This document shows positions 52,877-60,968 of a stretch of 64,000 nt of DNA, one piece after another; positions within the stretch are counted from its first letter, which is position 1; the number at the start of each line of letters is the position of its first letter. The notes under the pieces were generated by a model. That model saw nothing but the letters and a program-made list of their open reading frames with translations, did not search any database and was not told where the DNA came from. The position numbers and the translations under genes are program-made. The stretch covers positions 2,046,001 to 2,110,000 of the forward strand of contig OZ255825.1 in NCBI GenBank assembly GCA_965277535.1, read 5' to 3'. The stretch is from Ilyomonas sp965277535 (GTDB lineage: Bacteria > Bacteroidota > Bacteroidia > Chitinophagales > Chitinophagaceae).

Positions 52877-53985
52877 CGTTGTATAATTTCATATTTGATG
52901 GCAGTAAAAACCGAAAATATAGGCATATAACCTTTTGGCTGGTCTGGTTTGTTTATTTAACGCTAAACAATTTATTCCAACAAATGGCAAGTGGTAATAT
53001 CATAGTAAGTTTTGCGCCGGTTAACTTCATAATTCTGGAATTGATTGAGGTTGCATCAGAAATGGCATTTACATATTTGGTAGTGTACATATTGATGCCC
53101 TTATATTCTATAAACCATAAAAAACTCCTAGCTCTTACAGGATGTGTCATTTCCTTCCTTGGAATGTATTGTGCTTATTATTTTATACAGGATAAATCAT
53201 CAGAAAAGCTGTTTTATAATCTTTGGTTTATAACCGGAAACTTTATCGGTATAGGTCCGTTGTTTATATTTTTCCTCTTCCTTTCAGTAAAAATGATGAA
53301 GAACTATTACTTGCAAACAGAAGAAAGAGAACAAAAGCAACGCGAAAAAACAAATGCCGAAATGCAGGTATTAAAGGCGCAGGTGCATCCGCATTTTTTA
53401 TTTAATACACTCAACAACATTTATTCATTTACAATAAGCAAATCGCCGCAGGCGCCCGTACTTGTTGATAAGTTAAACAGTACGCTTAACTATATGATTA
53501 ATGAATGCAAAGCGCAGTTTGTTTTCCTGCAAAAAGAGATACAGTCGCTTACCAATTACATTGAACTTGAAAAAGTGCGTTATGGTAACAGGCTGATGAT
53601 AGAAGTTACTATTACGGGAGAATATGCCGACAAAATGATAACACCATTGCTGCTGATTCCTTTTGTTGAAAACAGTTTTAAACATGGTGCCAGTAAAATG
53701 CTTGGTAGTGCGTTTATAAAAATCAATATTGAGATAAAACAAAACATCCTTTGTTTTTCTTTGGCAAACAACAAACCTGTTGCAGACAATGCCAATGATA
53801 ATAAAAGGGGCATTGGATTATCGAATGTAAAAAAGAGATTGCAGCTTTTATATCCATCAGAGCATTACCTGCTGATTCAAGCAACAGAAGATATATTTAT
53901 TGTTGAAATGCATGTGCCTTTACAAAGCAGCATTTCAAAAGAAGATACCATTATAACAAAAGAAACAATCTCTGCACCTGCCTAA
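52873..53985 (+). CDS. LytS-type sensor histidine kinase
   Basis: The 370-residue protein has four N-terminal membrane segments (about residues 20-140), a short coiled coil (EEREQKQREKTNAEMQVLKAQ) and an intact His_kinase domain: VHPHFLFNTLNNIYSF with the phospho-acceptor His, LLIPFVENSFKHGASK and GIGLSNVKKRLQLLYP. It should phosphorylate the LytTR regulator encoded 8 bases downstream. It is translationally coupled to the degenerate kinase upstream. Confidence 0.92.
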   Translation: MTLYNFIFDGSKNRKYRHITFWLVWFVYLTLNNLFQQMASGNIIVSFAPVNFIILELIEVASEMAFTYLVVYILMPLYSINHKKLLALTGCVISFLGMYCAYYFIQDKSSEKLFYNLWFITGNFIGIGPLFIFFLFLSVKMMKNYYLQTEEREQKQREKTNAEMQVLKAQVHPHFLFNTLNNIYSFTISKSPQAPVLVDKLNSTLNYMINECKAQFVFLQKEIQSLTNYIELEKVRYGNRLMIEVTITGEYADKMITPLLLIPFVENSFKHGASKMLGSAFIKINIEIKQNILCFSLANNKPVADNANDNKRGIGLSNVKKRLQLLYPSEHYLLIQATEDIFIVEMHVPLQSSISKEDTIITKETISAPA

Positions 53986-53993
53986 AGCTTTTT

Positions 53994-54704
53994 ATGCCAA
54001 CTAAAAAAATTACTTGTCTTGCGGTTGATGATGAACCGCCTGCGTTAAGCGTCATTCAAAACTATATTGAAACAGTGCCTTCGCTTGAGTTGGTAGCTGC
54101 CTGCAATAATGCAGTTGAAGCCTGGCAGGTGCTTCAAAATAAAACGATTGATCTTATCTTTCTTGACATACAAATGCCGCAACTGTTAGGTACTGACTTT
54201 ATCCGAACTATAAAAAATCCACCTAAAGTTATTTTTACCACAGCCTTTAGAAAATATGCCGTTGAAGGTTTTGATCTCGATGCAGTTGATTATTTACTAA
54301 AGCCCATTTCTTTTGACCGATTTTTAAAGGCAGTAAATAAAGTAATGAATACAAACCTTTCTGTGCAACCTGCTTCCTTGCCTATTGAAAAGGAAAACCA
54401 TGATTCTTTTATTCATTTTCGCGCAGACAGGAAAACTTTGAAGATTGCGTTAGATGATATTTTATTTGTTGAAAGTTTAAAAGATTACATAAAGGTTGTA
54501 ACCAAGGTAAAGGCAATTGTAACAAAACAATCTATTTCTTCACTGGAAGAAAGCCTGCCGAAGAATTTTATTCGCATTCATCGTTCCTACATTGTTTCAA
54601 TAGGTAAAATTGAATCTTATACAAATGAGCTGATACAAATAGGCAAATACGAATTACCAATAAGCCGCAGTTACCGGCATGAAGTGGAGAAGGCTTTGCA
54701 GTAA
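53994..54704 (+). CDS. LytTR-family response regulator
   Basis: The 236-residue protein has a receiver domain (CLAVDDEPPALSVIQNYI; phosphorylated Asp in LIFLDIQMPQLLGTDF; FTTAFRKYAVEGFDLDAVDYLLKPISF) and a C-terminal LytTR DNA-binding domain (FIHFRADRKTLKIALDDILFVESLKDYIKV ... FIRIHRSYIVSIGKI ... LPISRSY). It completes the operon with the two LytS-like proteins. Targets are not known; the divergent exported protein at 50986-51516 is a candidate. Confidence 0.93.
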   Translation: MPTKKITCLAVDDEPPALSVIQNYIETVPSLELVAACNNAVEAWQVLQNKTIDLIFLDIQMPQLLGTDFIRTIKNPPKVIFTTAFRKYAVEGFDLDAVDYLLKPISFDRFLKAVNKVMNTNLSVQPASLPIEKENHDSFIHFRADRKTLKIALDDILFVESLKDYIKVVTKVKAIVTKQSISSLEESLPKNFIRIHRSYIVSIGKIESYTNELIQIGKYELPISRSYRHEVEKALQ

Positions 54705-54810
54705 AATCAATCAAAACAAGACTACTAACTTTTTATTTTGGTTACGAAGAAGACAATAAAAAGAAACGTCATTTTGAAACCGTTTGCGATAATAAAATTC
54801 TGGTAAAAAC

Positions 54811-54850
54811 AAATCAGCCAATTACGAAGATGCTTGGCTGATTTGTTTTT
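54811..54850 (+). terminator. Terminator after the LytTR operon
   Basis: AAATCAGCCAA (54811-54821) pairs with TTGGCTGATTT (54834-54844), followed by GTTTTTT. The stem and the text after it (GTTTAGAGTTGAATGAAAATC) resemble the module at 50721-50790. Confidence 0.8.
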
Positions 54851-54928
54851 TAGGTTTAGAGTTGAATGAAAATCTGCTTTAGGTTAAATGGATAGCTGTA
54901 AAAATTTTTTATTGTAGAAAACAATTAT

Positions 54929-56086
54929 CTACTCTTTCGTATTGTAATTATCTCCGCAAACCACTTCACATCTGAAGCCAATTTGCACAATTTCTCCTAA
55001 GCCGGGAGGTCCAATGCCCCAAACAGAAACATACAGTTTGCCATCGGGTCCAAACGTCATTGCCGTAGGGAAATTGAGATTCTTTGCGATGACTTGCCGG
55101 TTGCCAAATGCGTCTATTCTTACAATATCACCTGTGCCTGGCGTTAAGCCACCTGCGGCGGTATTGGTTTCAAGCACATACAGCCGGTCGTGGGTATCAA
55201 ATGCAAGCCCAAGCACATTTGTAAACCCTGTAGCGAAAGTTTTAATTTGCCCGCCTGGCGTAACCTGAAAAACAGATGAACTGCCCGGCACCACAGGAAA
55301 AAGATCAAGATTACTGATATAAAATATGCCGTTGTGTGCTACCAATGCGGTAGGAACTATATGACCTTCGGCAGCAGATATATCAATTACACGTCTAACA
55401 TTGCCAGCGGGTGTAATTCTATCCAGTTCGCCATGATTGGGTTCAACAGCATACAGGTTTCCGCCCCAATTTATCATACTCCACCAGGTACCATCTGGTT
55501 CAAAATCGCCGGGGTTAGGATTCTTTACAGGATTGTTCATTTGAAATTCGCTGAGGTTGGCTAATATTTTCCATGTTCTGTCTGGCCTTATTTTTATGAC
55601 AGCATTAGGGATGTTTGGTACACCATGCGAGCAACCGGCACCGGAAAAAATCGCATACATGTCATTACCAATAAATGCTACATCGGCCACACCTGAAATA
55701 CCACTGCCTGATTCAGGGCTGGTAACGCTTGATGGGAGGTAGTCAACATAAGTAGTGCGTGTACCTTGCCAGTCTATTCTGGAGATGCGGCTGTTAGAGT
55801 CATTTCCCATATCAGGGCCAGGGCCGGCAGGACCACCAGGTACCTGCATACATCCGGTAGATATGTGTGTTCCGCCAGTACCGGCTTCAGCAACATATAA
55901 GTTTCCATCAGGTCCAAATTTTAAACCCCGCGGGTCATTTAAACCGGTGGCAAAAACAGTTTGTGTTGTAACGGTACTGTCGTTAGCACCTCCGCAAAGC
56001 GGTGGAGAATCGCGCTTTTTGCAAGAAAAAAGAAGCAAAACAGGGGCTACAATTAATAACAATCGAAAGAGGAGTTTTGTTTTCAT
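54929..56086 (-). CDS. ScyD/ScyE-like beta-propeller lipoprotein
   Basis: The start at 56086 (MKTKLLFRLLLIVAPVLLLFSCKK) gives a lipoprotein signal; the frame continues 14 codons upstream. The 385-residue protein has NHL-like propeller repeats: GLNDPRGLKFGPDGNLYVAEAG, GVADVAFIGNDMYAIFSG, HGELDRITPAGNVRRVIDIS, VLGLAFDTHDRLYVLETNT and NFPTAMTFGPDGKLYVSVWG. This is the pattern of the ScyD/ScyE family, named after scytonemin-cluster genes but widespread. Role in this organism unknown. Confidence 0.82.
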   Translation of the reverse strand: MKTKLLFRLLLIVAPVLLLFSCKKRDSPPLCGGANDSTVTTQTVFATGLNDPRGLKFGPDGNLYVAEAGTGGTHISTGCMQVPGGPAGPGPDMGNDSNSRISRIDWQGTRTTYVDYLPSSVTSPESGSGISGVADVAFIGNDMYAIFSGAGCSHGVPNIPNAVIKIRPDRTWKILANLSEFQMNNPVKNPNPGDFEPDGTWWSMINWGGNLYAVEPNHGELDRITPAGNVRRVIDISAAEGHIVPTALVAHNGIFYISNLDLFPVVPGSSSVFQVTPGGQIKTFATGFTNVLGLAFDTHDRLYVLETNTAAGGLTPGTGDIVRIDAFGNRQVIAKNLNFPTAMTFGPDGKLYVSVWGIGPPGLGEIVQIGFRCEVVCGDNYNTKE

Positions 56087-56356
56087 AAACGGTATTTTGT
56101 TGTAAAGAAGAAAGAAATAAAGAGTCATGGTTATTCTCTGATAAATTTATAGGGGTAGATGTTTATAAAGGACACAAATTAGTTTTGCGTAAAATTATTA
56201 TTAGCTTTATCCTCGAAAAATACCCATTTATAGGTAGGCAGTAGTGATGCAAATTGCCTAACCTGATCTTCGCTTCAATAGAAAGGAAATACAGATTTGC
56301 TTATAGAGCTCCCCCTACTTTTAAGATAAATATTTTGTTTAACCAAAACACCAGTT

Positions 56357-57127
56357 ATGAAACGACAAGTTTTTAAGCAGGAATTAAGTAAGGCTTTTAC
56401 ATGGTTTACCAACGAGTCAACACCTGCTAAAAGATTACACTTGGAGATCAATCTGTATAAAAAACTTTGGAATTTTTTCTTAGCCGGAGATTCGTATTAT
56501 TTCGTTTTTAATTATCACACTTTGCAATGTGATGTTGTAAGCGATGAAGTGGAAGCTGTTCATGGTTATAAGCCATCGGAATTTGATCTGATGTTAATGA
56601 GCGAGCAAATTCATCCGGACGACTTTTCTTATTTTCTAGCTATCGGGAAAAGGATAGAAGAATTCCTTTCCCGGTTGCCTGCGGAAAAAATAATGAAATA
56701 CAAAGCAAGATATGATGTTCGTTATCCAAAAAAGAATGGAGACTATGTGAGAATTCTTTTTCAAGGAATCAATATCGAACATGATGAAAAGGGAAAGCTC
56801 TTAAGGTCTTTTTGCATACACACCGACATTACTTATTTGAAAAAAGAAGGGAAACCCACGCTATCTTTTATTGGTATGGATGGCGAGCCATCTTACATAG
56901 ATGTTGATTTGCACAACAACTTTGATAACAACAAAGATGATTTTACAACCCGCGAAAAAGACATTCTCAAACTTTTAATTGAAGGAAAATTGAGTAAGCA
57001 AATCAGCAGTATTTTAAACATCAGCAAACAAACTGTGGATACCCACCGCAAGAATATGCTACACAAAAAACATCTTACCAATACGAGTGAACTGGTAGGT
57101 AAATCCATTATGTGCGGATGGATATAA
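56357..57127 (+). CDS. PAS-LuxR transcriptional regulator
   Basis: The 256-residue protein has an N-terminal helical part, a PAS-like fold (about residues 45-170, FNYHTLQCDVVSDEVEAVHGYKPSEF ... GDYVRILFQGINIEHDEKGKLLRSFCIHTDITYLKKEG) and a C-terminal LuxR helix-turn-helix (FTTREKDILKLLIEGKLSKQISSILNISKQTVDTHRKNMLHK). There is no receiver Asp. It probably senses a small ligand and controls the SDR gene that starts 8 bases after its stop. Confidence 0.9.
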   Translation: MKRQVFKQELSKAFTWFTNESTPAKRLHLEINLYKKLWNFFLAGDSYYFVFNYHTLQCDVVSDEVEAVHGYKPSEFDLMLMSEQIHPDDFSYFLAIGKRIEEFLSRLPAEKIMKYKARYDVRYPKKNGDYVRILFQGINIEHDEKGKLLRSFCIHTDITYLKKEGKPTLSFIGMDGEPSYIDVDLHNNFDNNKDDFTTREKDILKLLIEGKLSKQISSILNISKQTVDTHRKNMLHKKHLTNTSELVGKSIMCGWI

Positions 57128-57135
57128 AATACAGC

Positions 57136-57888
57136 ATGAAAACAACCGCCATCATAACCGGTGCAAGCAGCGGAATTGGCGCTGCCATTGCGTTTGCGCT
57201 ATCCCACAAGAATATTGATGTTATTTTATTGGCAAGAAATAAAGAACGACTGAGTGAAGTGACTTCGCAGATAACGGAAAGCGGTGGCTCTTGTTCTTAC
57301 CAGGTATGCGATGTTACAAAACGAAGCGATATCGAAAGCGCTTTGCAGGCCATTCAACCTCAAATCATCAACTCGAAATTAATTCTTATCAACAACGCAG
57401 GTTATGGAGGACCCTTTCAAAGAACCGATGAACTGGCTGAAGAAGAATGGGATTTAATTTTTAATACGAATACAAAAGCGCCGTTTTTGTTTTGCAAACA
57501 TTTATTACCCCTAATGAAACAAAGGAGTTGGGGCCGTGTCATCAACATTGCTTCTGTGTATGGTTCGGTTGGTGGCGCATTGTCGTCGGCTTATGCAGCG
57601 AGCAAACATGCGCTGGTGGGTTATACAAAATCAATCGCTGCAGAATGGGCCGAATGGAATATTACCTGCAACACCATTTCGCCAGGCTTTACCAACACCA
57701 AAATGGGTGCAGATGCCAATGCAGGTTCTTATCAAAACATCATTCAACAAATACCACTGAAACGGCAAGCCATGCCTGAAGAAATTGCACAACTCGTTTT
57801 ATTTTTATGCAATGATAACAGCAGTTACATCAACGGTGCAGACATTGTAATAGATGGTGGATTGCTGGCTTCAAAATCGTTTCAATAA
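57136..57888 (+). CDS. Short-chain dehydrogenase/reductase (FabG-like)
   Basis: The start at 57136 (MKTTAIITGASSGIGAAIAF) avoids overlap with the regulator gene. The 250-residue SDR has the cofactor motif TGASSGIG, the NNAG motif in LILINNAGYGGPF, the active-site Ser in INIASVYGSVGG, and YAASKHALVGY with catalytic Tyr and Lys. The C-terminus ADIVIDGGLLASKSFQ is standard. It reduces or oxidises a carbonyl or alcohol substrate with NAD(P)(H); the specificity cannot be read. Confidence 0.9.
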   Translation: MKTTAIITGASSGIGAAIAFALSHKNIDVILLARNKERLSEVTSQITESGGSCSYQVCDVTKRSDIESALQAIQPQIINSKLILINNAGYGGPFQRTDELAEEEWDLIFNTNTKAPFLFCKHLLPLMKQRSWGRVINIASVYGSVGGALSSAYAASKHALVGYTKSIAAEWAEWNITCNTISPGFTNTKMGADANAGSYQNIIQQIPLKRQAMPEEIAQLVLFLCNDNSSYINGADIVIDGGLLASKSFQ

Positions 57889-57895
57889 AAGGGGC

Positions 57896-57950
57896 AAAAA
57901 CAAAAACGGCTGCTGCCATTTTTTACAATAACTACAACCGTTTGTTTTTA
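57896..57950. terminator. Terminator between convergent SDR and SH3 genes
   Basis: AAAAACAAAAACGG (57896-57909) pairs imperfectly with CCGTTTGTTTTT (57938-57949). It is weak but correctly placed, and it uses the recurrent GGGGCAAAAACAAA motif. Confidence 0.5.
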
Positions 57951-57993
57951 TCAATATTTATGAAAATGAAACTTATAGCTCATAGCTTTCATT

Positions 57994-58410
57994 TTACACC
58001 TTAGTAAGATATTGCGTGTAAACATAGCCTTCTTCACCTTTATCGGTGCGTATCAAACTCCATTGGTCGTTAGGTTTGCTTAACACCGTTACCACTTCAT
58101 TATGAGCGGCTTTACCAACAATGGCTTGGTCCGTTCCCGGACCTTTGCGAATATTTAGATTGGACGATTCGGTGGTGACGGTTGCCTTGCTTCCGGCGGC
58201 TGCCGAAGCATCAATGTTAAGCACTAAATCGCCGGTTCGGTAATCTGGGTCAATCTTATTATAAATATTCCAAAGATTGTCTTTTACGTCGCCGCTGGGT
58301 GCAGTTCCGTCAACGTACAACACATTGTCTTGCTCGCGCACCTGCAGGTTGCTAACACCTGCTGCAGTAGCAGCATCTATCAGTTCTTTGTATTTATCTT
58401 GTAATGCCAT
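57994..58410 (-). CDS. Small BON-like and SH3-domain protein
   Basis: The 138-residue protein starts with a BON-like module (MALQDKYKELIDAATAAGVSNLQV ... LYVDGTAPSGDVKDNLWNIYNKIDPDY) followed by a bacterial SH3 domain (ESSNLNIRKGPGTDQAIVGKAAHNEVVTVLSKPNDQWSLIRTDKGEEGYVYTQYL). There is no signal peptide. It is related to the Bacteroidota proteins that combine LysM/BON-like and SH3 parts. It lies 6 bases downstream of the BON lipoprotein gene, so the two are co-transcribed and probably form an envelope-stress pair. Confidence 0.8.
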   Translation of the reverse strand: MALQDKYKELIDAATAAGVSNLQVREQDNVLYVDGTAPSGDVKDNLWNIYNKIDPDYRTGDLVLNIDASAAAGSKATVTTESSNLNIRKGPGTDQAIVGKAAHNEVVTVLSKPNDQWSLIRTDKGEEGYVYTQYLTKV

Positions 58411-58416
58411 GATTGT

Positions 58417-58779
58417 TTATTTTATCGTTAGATTGTTGTTTACTTTTTTAGGATGCATTGCATTTACAGATTGCATCAGCTTCGGCAATTTATCGCGTGT
58501 AATGTTGCCGGTTAATGTTACCTCGCCATTGTTTACGGAAGCCGTTACGCCCGGATAATCTTTTACAGCGTCATTCGCCATTTTGGTAAGTGAATCATCA
58601 GGCGAAATTTGCACAGGTGCTGTATCAGGCTTTACCGTCGCATTGTCTTGCCTCGGCTCCATGTAAGAGGCAGCCGAATCGGTAGTAGTTACGTTGCTGT
58701 TTTTGCTTTTGCAGGCAGCTATGGAAAGCGAAGCGCAAAATGCAGCTACAACAAAGATTTTAAACGATGTGTGTTTCAT
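58417..58779 (-). CDS. BON-domain lipoprotein
   Basis: The 120-residue protein has a lipoprotein signal (FVVAAFCASLSIAACKSK), a disordered Asp/Thr-rich linker, and one BON domain (DDSLTKMANDAVKDYPGVTASVNNGEVTLTGNITRDKLPKLMQSVNAMHPKKVNNNLTIK). BON domains bind membranes or polymers and appear in stress proteins such as OsmY. It is the first gene of the two-gene unit with the SH3 protein. Confidence 0.88.
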   Translation of the reverse strand: MKHTSFKIFVVAAFCASLSIAACKSKNSNVTTTDSAASYMEPRQDNATVKPDTAPVQISPDDSLTKMANDAVKDYPGVTASVNNGEVTLTGNITRDKLPKLMQSVNAMHPKKVNNNLTIK

Positions 58780-59036
58780 TGCTTTTGTTTTTGTTATGAA
58801 TGATTGCTTATTGTATAAAATATTATGCCATAGCTGAAAGACAGCTTCAAGTGATCCCGCACAAAGCCATCGCGAAAGTGATTTATGAAGAGTTCGTGTT
58901 CAGGGCATCCTGATGAATCGGGACAAGACTTGCAGAATAATGCTCAACTATTTTGCTTTGCAACTTTAGTGATGCAATGAAAAACGATTGAATTGTAAAG
59001 ATGGTTTAGATTTGTTGCAGAATAAATCAAACAGCC

Positions 59037-59459
59037 ATGTCTTCCGCCACCTACAATGCAATCCCACGTCGCAAATCATCGTTTGGAAAAATGATTGGCA
59101 TTATTGTTTTAGTGCTCCTTTTAATCGTCTTTTTTATTTTTTGGTGGAACTATTTTTATGTGTTTGGAGAAGGTGTTAAATCAGGTCAGTTGAATTATGT
59201 GGTAAAGAAAGGTAACGTGTTTAAAACGTATGAAGGCAAGCTGATACAAAGCGGTTTTCGCTCGCCAACGGCCGGTGCAATACAATCATATGAATTTGAA
59301 TTTTCGGTTGCTGATGACAGTCTTGCCAATGTGCTGATGAACAACAGCGGCAACTTTTACGATCTTCATTATAAAGAATACAAACACGCTTTGCCCTGGC
59401 GCGGCTATAGTCCTTTTATTGTTGATAAAATCATTAAGATGCATGCGGCGCAGCCGTGA
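59037..59459 (+). CDS. Conserved small membrane protein of unknown function
   Basis: The 140-residue protein has one N-terminal membrane helix (IIVLVLLLIVFFIFWWNYFYVFG) after a short basic cytoplasmic tail, and an outside domain GVKSGQLNYVVKKGNVFKTYEGKLIQSGF ... HYKEYKHALPWRGYSPFIVDKI. This is a conserved Bacteroidota family that is sometimes labelled 6-phosphogluconate dehydrogenase in databases; nothing in the sequence supports that enzyme. The function is unknown. Confidence 0.8.
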   Translation: MSSATYNAIPRRKSSFGKMIGIIVLVLLLIVFFIFWWNYFYVFGEGVKSGQLNYVVKKGNVFKTYEGKLIQSGFRSPTAGAIQSYEFEFSVADDSLANVLMNNSGNFYDLHYKEYKHALPWRGYSPFIVDKIIKMHAAQP

Positions 59460-59579
59460 GTTTTTTTGAACCACAAGGCATAGAGTACACAAAGGAGCAC
59501 AAGGCTTGTTTTTGCCGCTTTTTATGATACTATTTTTCTTAAGTAATCATGCAGAATCATATTATAGCAATCGGCTGCA

Positions 59580-59810
59580 CGTCATTCCGCCCCAACATTA
59601 ATGTCGGGGCCTTTAACACGAGCTTGCACCTTTACGTTTTCATGAGGGCTTTGTGCGGAATCTGCTCTTATAAGTTTGAACAGGTTGCTATGCTGTGAAG
59701 ATGTTTACTACATTCTAATTCATTCACATTTGTAAGATCAGATTCCGCACAAAGCCGCTTGTAAGATGCTCGAATTAAAGAAACGATGTAGCGGCATTTG
59801 CGGAATGACG
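59580..59810. repeat. Nested inverted-repeat element (MITE- or REP-like)
   Basis: The outer ends CGTCATTCCGC (59580-59590) and GCGGAATGACG (59800-59810) are exact reverse complements. Inside, 27 bases from 59647 (GGCTTTGTGCGGAATCTG...) pair with 59730-59756 with two mismatches. Next to the left end is a further palindrome, GCCCCAACATTAATGTCGGG. The 231-base block has no coding frame. The word CCGCACAAAGCC also occurs at 58857-58868, in a separate spacer. The structure suggests a non-autonomous mobile element or a REP cluster. Confidence 0.65.
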
Positions 59811-60078
59811 AAACTCTTGTAACTTGTTTTTAAATTGAGTTACTACCCAAATTTTTACCGTCTTTTGTTTTTGCACATATTTTCTTCGCGTCTTCGCAGT
59901 TGCAATTAGCACTCGCATAAAAGCTCAATTCTTTTCAAAGCGTTGAAGAGTGCGATCTGCCTACCGGCAGGCAGGCGCAACGATGCTAAACCGGAGCGCT
60001 ACAGCACGGTACATAAAACTGTATTTTGTATGTTTGGTTTTGCCCAAATTCTCACCATTCACTACTCACCTCTCACTA
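59811..60078. other. Remainder of intergenic region with small palindrome
   Basis: CTGCCTACCGGCAGGCAG (59957-59974) forms a small hairpin of a type common in Bacteroidota spacers. No gene is seen in this stretch or in 59460-59579. Together with the nested repeat the gap between genes is 619 bases. Confidence 0.45.
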
Positions 60079-60726
60079 TTAGAACGAATGGAAATACTCT
60101 GTTACCTGGCTGATGAAATAGCTGATTAAATTAACATGCGCAATGGTGTAGCCGGTAATGACTAAAAAGAAAATGCCATACACCGAACCCCATAAATGCG
60201 CTGAATGATTGATGCCCGAACCGCCGCGCCGTGCGAGGTACGACGTGATAACAAGATATAAAAAGCCAAAAATGAAAGCGGGCAAAGGAATGGGCAGAAA
60301 AATGAGGCTTAAGCTTGTCATTGGGTTTAAAAATATAAACGCAAATACAACGGCAGAAATAGCGCCCGATGCGCCCAAACTACTGTAATACGCATTGTGC
60401 CTGTGTTTGAAATAAGTGGGCAGCAAACAAGCCACCAGCGCGGTTACATACATGATGATGTACAACAGCTTTCCCCACTCGTGAAAAAGAAAGGTGAAGC
60501 CCTTTTCTACCTGGTCGCCAAACATATACAGCGCATACATATTGAAAAAGAGATGCGCCGTGTTGGCATGTATCAAACCGCAGGTAATAAAGCGATACCA
60601 TTGGTTGCGCTCGGTAATGGCAGGCGGATAAAAGATGAGATCGCTTTTGATTTTTTCGTTATAAAAACCGCCGATTGAAATGAGTGTTGTGATAACGATA
60701 ATAGCCAGCGTAATGGTAACGTTCAT
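60079..60726 (-). CDS. Rhomboid intramembrane serine protease
   Basis: The 215-residue protein has six membrane segments. FITCGLIHANTAHLFFNMYALYMFG contains the helix-2 HxxxxHxxxN motif, YSSLGASGAISAVVFAF holds the catalytic Ser in GASGA, and GSGINHSAHLWGSVYG holds the catalytic His in helix 6. The dyad is complete. It cleaves membrane proteins within the bilayer; the substrates are unknown. It stands alone. Confidence 0.93.
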   Translation of the reverse strand: MNVTITLAIIVITTLISIGGFYNEKIKSDLIFYPPAITERNQWYRFITCGLIHANTAHLFFNMYALYMFGDQVEKGFTFLFHEWGKLLYIIMYVTALVACLLPTYFKHRHNAYYSSLGASGAISAVVFAFIFLNPMTSLSLIFLPIPLPAFIFGFLYLVITSYLARRGGSGINHSAHLWGSVYGIFFLVITGYTIAHVNLISYFISQVTEYFHSF

Positions 60727-60843
60727 AAGGGCAAGATAAGAGAGAATTGGTTGCGATGAGGCTTGTTGTTTTTGTAAATGGTGCAGGCCTGGTAATTTTG
60801 TTCTGCCAACACTGGAATGAGAAGATTCTGTTTATCAGGCAAA

Positions 60844-60885
60844 ACCAAACCGCCCTGATGAATGATTCCATCAGGGCGGTTTGGT
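60844..60885. terminator. Strong terminator after the second SusCD pair
   Basis: ACCAAACCGCCCTGATG (60844-60860) and CATCAGGGCGGTTTGGT (60869-60885) are a perfect 17-base inverted repeat around an eight-base loop. On the minus strand it is followed by TTTTGCC. It ends the SusC-SusD transcript. Confidence 0.85.
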
Positions 60886-60968
60886 CTTGTATCAATTTTT
60901 TCTCCGCAGATAAATAAATGTTCTGTATTTATTTGAATATAGAAATAAAGACGGCGCCGCCAATAGCA

